64,000 bases of DNA from Euryodendron excelsum. Its lineage: Eukaryota > Streptophyta > Magnoliopsida > Ericales > Pentaphylacaceae. The stretch lies in NCBI GenBank assembly GCA_033060915.1, contig CM065389.1, positions 17,010,001 through 17,074,000 on the forward strand, in the 5' to 3' direction. Position numbers and translations under genes: made by a program. The notes beneath the pieces are model-generated. The model was given only the letters and a program-made list of their open reading frames with translations. It did not search any database and was not told the DNA's origin. This document shows, piece by piece, positions 58,621 to 64,000 of this stretch (its first letter is position 1; the number at the start of each line of letters is the position of its first letter).

Positions 58621-59156
58621 TATAAGAGAAATTTTTTGAAAGGCCTGATTCAATATGCGAACCAAATTGATGAGCACGAACAATCTGCAAGAGAAGAAGA
58701 TAATGAGAATGCGTTGACCCTCTTTGGGTTGATAACACTTCGAAGATTAAGTCAGACAAGCTTAACCTCAATGAATTGGAAGAAAGAAATCTATTCTAGC
58801 TCTCAGTTGTGAGTACCTTACTTCTTAGTGACAAGATGTATTATAGGTTTCAGAGGCCTCACTCCTTCTAAGAATGGTATTCCCTCTCCTTCTAGGAGTA
58901 GCTCTCTTTTGGGTTGGTTTATAAGTAGATTGTACTTATCTTTAAGAGTCCTTCCCTCTATTAATTTGGAGTTGTTTATCCATTGAGCTTGTTTTCATTC
59001 AGGTTAGCTGTACTTTAGCAGATGTTGGGCTCTGTCGACCACAGGTCAGCACCATCATTCTTGGCAAGCTTATTTTGAGCCTCTTTTTTAGGAGGTTGGC
59101 ACTATCATTTAGTGAGTTGGCCCTTATCTAGAGAATTCTGAATCTTTTATCCCACA
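58621..59156 (-). repeat. 5' LTR of the gag-only element
   Basis: 536 bp, the same length as its partner. On the minus strand it begins TGTGGGATAAAAG and ends CTCTTATA, two bases before the primer-binding site. Confidence 0.88.
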
Positions 59157-59186
59157 GTTACAATTATTTTGAGAAGAATTTTTTAT

Positions 59187-59744
59187 TGGGGGTGTGCATG
59201 GGTCGGGTTGGTTCGGGTCTGTGCCAAACCTAAAACTGAACCGATCTTGATTGGTTCAAGATTTTTAAACCTAGAACCGAACTGACTGCTATATGGAACC
59301 AAACCGAGTCAGTTTGAATTGGTTCCATGGGTCGGTTCTGTTCGGTCGAGTCCCTATTTGCATGAAAAAGTTTGATTTATTATAATAAAATTTTAAAAAC
59401 TATACTCGATTTGTATCTTCAATTTTTTAGAAAGTTTTAAAAAAATAATATACAATACAAATTAATAATATACAATACAAATTAATAATATTTAAGCACA
59501 ATAAATAGTAATTTAGAAACATATATACAGTAGGTATATAAAATTTTGTAGCATAAAATATCAGGTCATGAGTTGGGTTTGGCTCGGTTTGGGTCTCAAG
59601 GGGTGCTAACTTGAGAACCAAACTAATTCGAATTTATCGGTTTGCCATTTTTCAGAGAATCTAACCGAATCCCTCATAGACCCGAACCAAACCGATCTAG
59701 AGAGGCTAGATTAGTTCGACTCTCTGTTCTTTTATACACCCTTA
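59187..59744. mobile_element. 558-bp hAT-type MITE
   Basis: A perfect 8-bp duplication TTTTTTAT flanks it (59179-59186 and 59745-59752). The ends TGGGGGTGTGCA and the reverse complement of TATACACCCTTA form a short imperfect inverted repeat around GGGTGT. The interior is rich in GAACCAAACCGA-like words on both strands. It begins 26 bp beyond the 5-bp duplication of the gag-only LTR element. Confidence 0.75.
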
Positions 59745-59752
59745 TTTTTTAT

Positions 59753-61434
59753 GATATAGATGCATATATTTGGATAAATTTTCAACTTTAAGTAATAATT
59801 ATAATTTACAATTTAATAAAACTCATATTAGTAGTATAAAGTTTAAGAAAATAATATCAATTCTATATTTTTATTTAAAATTTAAAAATTTATTTTCTAC
59901 TTTCAGTGCATAGCGCGGATTCACTGCTTAATATATATATTTATATAACTAGTTTTCATGAAGTGCCTCTCTGAGTGTAGATTATTGACTTTGTGCGATA
60001 TTTATCAAAGCTCATTTATATCTAAACCAGTTTTCCTGAATGCACAATCAGAGGCCGGTTGCCAGCAATTTGCTGAAGCATAAGCAAGCAATCACCTTGC
60101 ATGTGTTTTTCTGCCATCACTCTTACTGTAGCCTGACGTATTGGGCAGCACAGCTTGGCTTATGCTTGAACAGTCGATTCAGGGTTGTAAATAACATCAA
60201 GGAACTCGAGCTTAATTCTTCTTCAGCTTGTTATGTAACAAGTTAAGCTTGTATGCATTTTCAAGCTCGTTAATTTAAAATTTTAAATTAAGCTGGAACG
60301 ACCCCTTGTTTACAACCTTACTTTATTTTTAGTAGTCTCAGAAGAACAAGCCCTGAGACATTTTGGTTGAGGATGGTGAACGGTCCAAAACATGAGACTG
60401 GAGGGAAAGGTCTTAGGAATATTCTTCCATCAGCCAGCCAATTGGCTCTAAAAGTATGTAAACTCCCCCTACCTTTTAAGGGAATGCCTTACATCGACGT
60501 ATTAAATGGAAGCTAATGAGGAATGCACATCTTAATTTAAAATTTTAAATTAAGCTAGAACGACCCCTTGTTTACAACCTTACTTTATTTTTAGTAGTCT
60601 CAGAAGAACAAGCCCCGAGACATTTTGGTTGAGGATGGTGAACGGTCCAAAACATGAGACTGGAGGGAAAGATCTTAGGAATATTCTTCCATCAGCCAGC
60701 CAATTGGCTCTAAAAGTATGTAAACTCCCCCTACCTTTTAAGGGAATGCCTTACATCGACGAATTAAATGGAAGCTAATGAGGAATGCACATCTTATAGC
60801 TTTACAATCTATATACTATACATGGAGAATAGGGCAGGCCATGGAAGCTTCAAATATCAGGAATTCATGAAGGGATGCTATGAAAGCTCCTCCAAACAGT
60901 ACAAGGGAATGCAACCAGGTGCATTACCTATGAAATTAGGAGACCAAAAACCTATGGAATTGTGGGCCCTTTCATTGCTGCTACATAGACTATCCGACTA
61001 CGCTGCAAGGTGTTGTCACTTTAAAACATCAATATCAATACACATTACTTGTGAAACTATGAAAATAAAATGGGAAGAGAGGGAGCACATGCATGCGACT
61101 GTGTGAGGAACAACAAGCAATTTAGAAAAGAAAAGAAAAAAAAAAAACTTTTCCATTCTGTTCCTAAAACATGGAAATGAAATTCTTCTTTAGATCCTCT
61201 GTTAGGATGCCATCCATGAATGACTGATTAATGTACATAATTAGTGAGCCCCAGCATCATCTTTATTCTCTTGAATGATTTACGGATTTCCATGCTTTCA
61301 AAATATAGGCATAAAAAAAAAAAAAAAAAAAAAGGGAAGAAGAAGAAGAAAGATAGATAGAACCATAGAAATAAGTAAATAAAGATTTTTTTTAGAGAAA
61401 AAAAAATGTACTAGGAAAAAGGTAATCAAGCATG
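59753..61434. other. Intergenic, 3' of the PMT gene
   Basis: Contains the 262-bp tandem duplication (60272-60795) and A-runs near 61312-61334. A plus-strand frame at 60768-61106 has no domain. The right end should include the 3' UTR of the PMT gene. Confidence 0.5.
60272..60795. repeat. 262-bp tandem duplication, ~98% identical
   Basis: Copies 60272-60533 and 60534-60795 both start AATTTAAAATTTTAAATTAA and end GGAATGCACATCTT. By eye only about four or five positions differ, so this is the youngest structural event visible here. Confidence 0.92.
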
Positions 61435-64000
61435 TTACAGACGCTTCTCACCAAACAAAAGCTTCCAGCTAGCATGGGGTCCCTCAATGGTGTCAAATAA
61501 TAAGGTCACCCATCCCATGGCAGCTGCAATATCTTTAAGTTCTTCAATAACCGTGACAGTGTCCCGTATATAAACACGCCCACCTGGTCTTAAGATTCGA
61601 TCCATCTCAAGCATGATTGTTGAGATATTACATCTGTTTGAATTTAAAAAAAAAAAAGTGATCTATAGAGTAAATGCATACTCAAGATACAAACAACAAA
61701 GACCAGAGATTATACCTTTTTTGCTCTACAGAGAAGAGACCGGCTGCATTCAGTAGGTCGTATGTTCTTGGGTAAGTGTCAAATGGCTCACACCTGTGAC
61801 AAATTTGAAGCATCATGACTGAGTTCAAGATCTTACTAAAAGAGCCAAGACAATATGAAAATTGATTTCCCTACCAAATGAAAGCCTCCATCACCACCAT
61901 CTTGAGCTGATAAAATCGAGATCTTTTCATTTTTCTTTTTGACTCCTAGAATTTATGCATTTCTAACCTTTTCCCCATCTTGAGAAGCATTTCACCACTA
62001 GCATATAATTTCTTTTCTTCCTATATAATATTGTTTCTCACGAGGGGGTAAAAAAGCAACAAAGAAAAAAAAATTGTGACATGTTCGGTAAATTACTCCG
62101 GCTTATTTTTATCTAGCATGATACTCAGTGTAGCACAAGGCAGAGCATGACAAGCTTTAAAAACCTCCATTCTAAAGATCTTCTCAACCAATAGCATCAC
62201 GATGGACTGAAAATCAGTGAAAACTTTCAGATGCGTAGACCCACAAGGACCATTGGTCTAAAACAATTTGATGTAATGATGATAAATTAATTTGAAAAAT
62301 GATTTAAAAACCATAACTTAAGGTCAATGAAGCTTTGCAGTATCTCAGTTGTCTGAGCTATTCAAGCACATGGAATTAGGAAAAGTGCAAATTTTCAACC
62401 ATATGTAGAAAAAGTTGATAGCCCATACCAGTCATGCGTAACTCCTATGAGCCCACGGTCATAAATAACGGGCAAGGTATTGGAACCACTAACAGGAACA
62501 ACATTCATAACCCAGCAATCAACCCCATAATCATGTAATGCTGCAGCAAACCTGCCATGAACAAAATTTCCAAGATATAGTGATTGACAGCGAGAAAATT
62601 AAGCAGCACTCCAGAATTAGAGAACCGTCAACATCTATGAAGAGATGCAAAAGAAATATGAAGAATTACCCTCCATATCCAGCCCTCATGTCCATCACAT
62701 TTCGTAGGTTTAATTCCTTCCAATGGAAGGCACTAACATAACCATTTACAATATCATTCCAATATTTTGACTCTGCTTTGAATATTTCCTTTCTGGACAT
62801 GTAGGCATCCATTTTTATAGTAAGCAGCCTGTCTGGTGGGTTATGAAGGCGTACAGGCCATGTTGTAACATTAGCTCCATAACCATTATCGGATAACCGA
62901 GTGATGCATGCCTTCAGATTGACATACCTGCAAGAATTGATTGCAGTATTTAAGAATTTTGTGTCAAAATTGAAAAGAGGATATTGTTCACCCAACTTAG
63001 CTTACAGATCAACCACAACAAGAAGATAAATTAAATTCAATGGGCGGGAAATTGAAGACTTGAAGAAATGGTGTGACAACTCAGAATTAGGGTTTGAAAT
63101 TTGAATAATCTGTTACAAGCTTAGAGCAATTCTAAGAGTACCAGCAATGGGCAACTAGGGAAAGATCGACAATTAGAATATGATAATTTATAAAACAAAA
63201 GAATGTGGCTCTAAATAGATATTTGATCTCTCTTTCCCATGTTGGCGAATGAATGAGAATGCTCTAGGCTGTTCGCTAAAGAGGGAACACTCAGATTACT
63301 GGACCAAACATATGTACTCTCCCTTCCCCATGTTAGTAGGTATGATGAAAAAAATGGCTAGGTTCTGGGTATGTGCGTGTTAAAAATTTAGACCATTCGT
63401 TCTTCATGCCTTGAAGTGCATTATTTTGGTATATTTTCTTCACAAATCCAATTACTTCCAGCTATCTGAATTGGAAAAACTTCTTTTGGAGAATATAATT
63501 ACTCTCAAACTCTGTATTTAAACAGATTCAAGAGATGGCCTGTGAATAATATGAGCACAGATCGTCCAATCCCAAAAGAATTTATCTTGTCATATAGCCA
63601 GTTGACTGACTTTGCAGAACCATACAAATAAAACCCTGGCTTTTTTAATGTTCTGTGTTATATTCAGGTCCAAGCACTAGCCAAAATAAATTCTCAAATG
63701 TTGCTTAATTACGTGACCAAACCCAACTTTCCACCACATCATAAGAGGAAATTTTGTCTACCCTTTTGCATTATTTGTCAACATCTCGGGGTCAAGCACT
63801 GATGAGTACATTTGAACATTCATGTAATTGATGACAGTTTGACATGGATTTTCAATACAAAAAAGTTGATCCAGAGAAAAAAAATGTTATGAACAAATTG
63901 TAAAAACACTTGCCATGTAATGTTGAAAACTCAAATGGAGTAAAGTTGGATATACCAAACATTGTCTGGATCATCATTGGCTTCACATATGGGAGGTTGT
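61435..64000 (-). CDS. Probable methyltransferase PMT (DUF248), 3' part
   Basis: Five exons on the minus strand: beyond the edge to 63956, 62670-62927, 62429-62551, 61716-61793 and 61435-61633, all with GT-AG junctions that rejoin split codons (for example Trp across 63956/62927 and 62429/61793). The product reads [39 protein letters not shown], then the S-adenosylmethionine motif I ([15 protein letters not shown]), [52 protein letters not shown] and a terminal [16 protein letters not shown]. This is the C-terminal domain of plant QUA2/PMT proteins, type II Golgi membrane proteins linked to pectin methyl-esterification. The N-terminal membrane anchor and first half lie outside the window. Subfamily (PMT10-12-like) is a guess. 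Confidence 0.92.

Larger units (their letters stand above)
42508..59156 (-). mobile_element. Gag-only LTR element, split by nested insertions
   Basis: Two LTRs of 536 bp each (42508-43043 and 58621-59156), flanked by the perfect duplication GTTAC (42503-42507 and 59157-59161), enclose a minus-strand element. The primer site TGGCGACGTCTGTGGGAA abuts the right (5') LTR, and a polypurine tract (GGGCAGGGGACAAT on the minus strand) abuts the left (3') LTR. Without the Athila-like insertion (44083-56486) the element is about 4.2 kb, including a 601-bp MITE. The interior codes for gag plus an integrase-tail remnant only. This is a non-autonomous derivative of a Ty3/gypsy element, by gag and primer site probably of the Tat clade. 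Confidence 0.88.

Noticed and set aside
60768..61106. 112-codon plus-strand frame near the PMT gene
   Set aside because: It starts inside the duplicated unit, has no domain or splice support, and overlaps the probable 3' UTR of the opposite gene.

Overview
The window is nuclear DNA from a flowering plant, probably a woody eudicot with a medium to large genome (inference; the species is not identified). The evidence is AT-rich sequence, intron-containing genes with plant-specific homologues, introns of 4-6 kb, and several lineages of plant transposable elements nested in one another.

Three host genes are recognisable. (1) A PHD-finger gene resembling EHD3 lies on the minus strand (coding 7072-20409, five coding exons, about 617 residues). 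(2) A BTB/POZ gene resembling Arabidopsis At4g08455 lies on the plus strand (35570-40844, two coding exons). (3) The 3' half of a PMT-type (DUF248) Golgi methyltransferase gene lies on the minus strand (61435 to beyond the right edge). Genes 1 and 2 stand head to head, and a large transposon has landed between them.

Layout. 1-2040: degenerate Ty1/copia element on the minus strand, running off the left edge. 2737-3057: hAT-like relic. 3785-5960: tandem array of a ~245-bp unit, nine copies. 7072-20710: EHD3-like gene, whose two giant introns hold local tandem duplications and a 372-bp hAT-type MITE. 21200-33140: Mutator-like element (MULE) with ~225-bp terminal inverted repeats, a decayed MuDR-type transposase on the minus strand, and a convergent GRF zinc-finger gene on the plus strand. 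A ~2.5-kb LTR-like element (TSD CAGCC) is inserted in the MULE, and a 4.3-kb LTR-like element (TSD GAGGT) is inserted in that. 33301-34193: hAT-like element. 35570-40844: BTB gene, whose intron carries a 2-kb solo LTR (TSD CTAAT) with a long TAA microsatellite. 42508-59156: non-autonomous LTR element with 536-bp LTRs and TSD GTTAC, encoding gag plus an integrase-tail remnant. It is split by a 12.4-kb Athila-like Ty3/gypsy element (44083-56486) and also hosts a 601-bp MITE. 59187-59744: another hAT-type MITE with a perfect 8-bp TSD. 60272-60795: near-perfect 262-bp tandem duplication. 61435-64000: PMT gene.

Every transposon protein seen is broken by stops or frameshifts, so the elements appear old and inactive. 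The host exons are open and join in frame at GT-AG sites. No tRNA, rRNA, CRISPR or organellar genes were seen. All calls rest on reading the sequence and remembered family features; no alignment or search was run.
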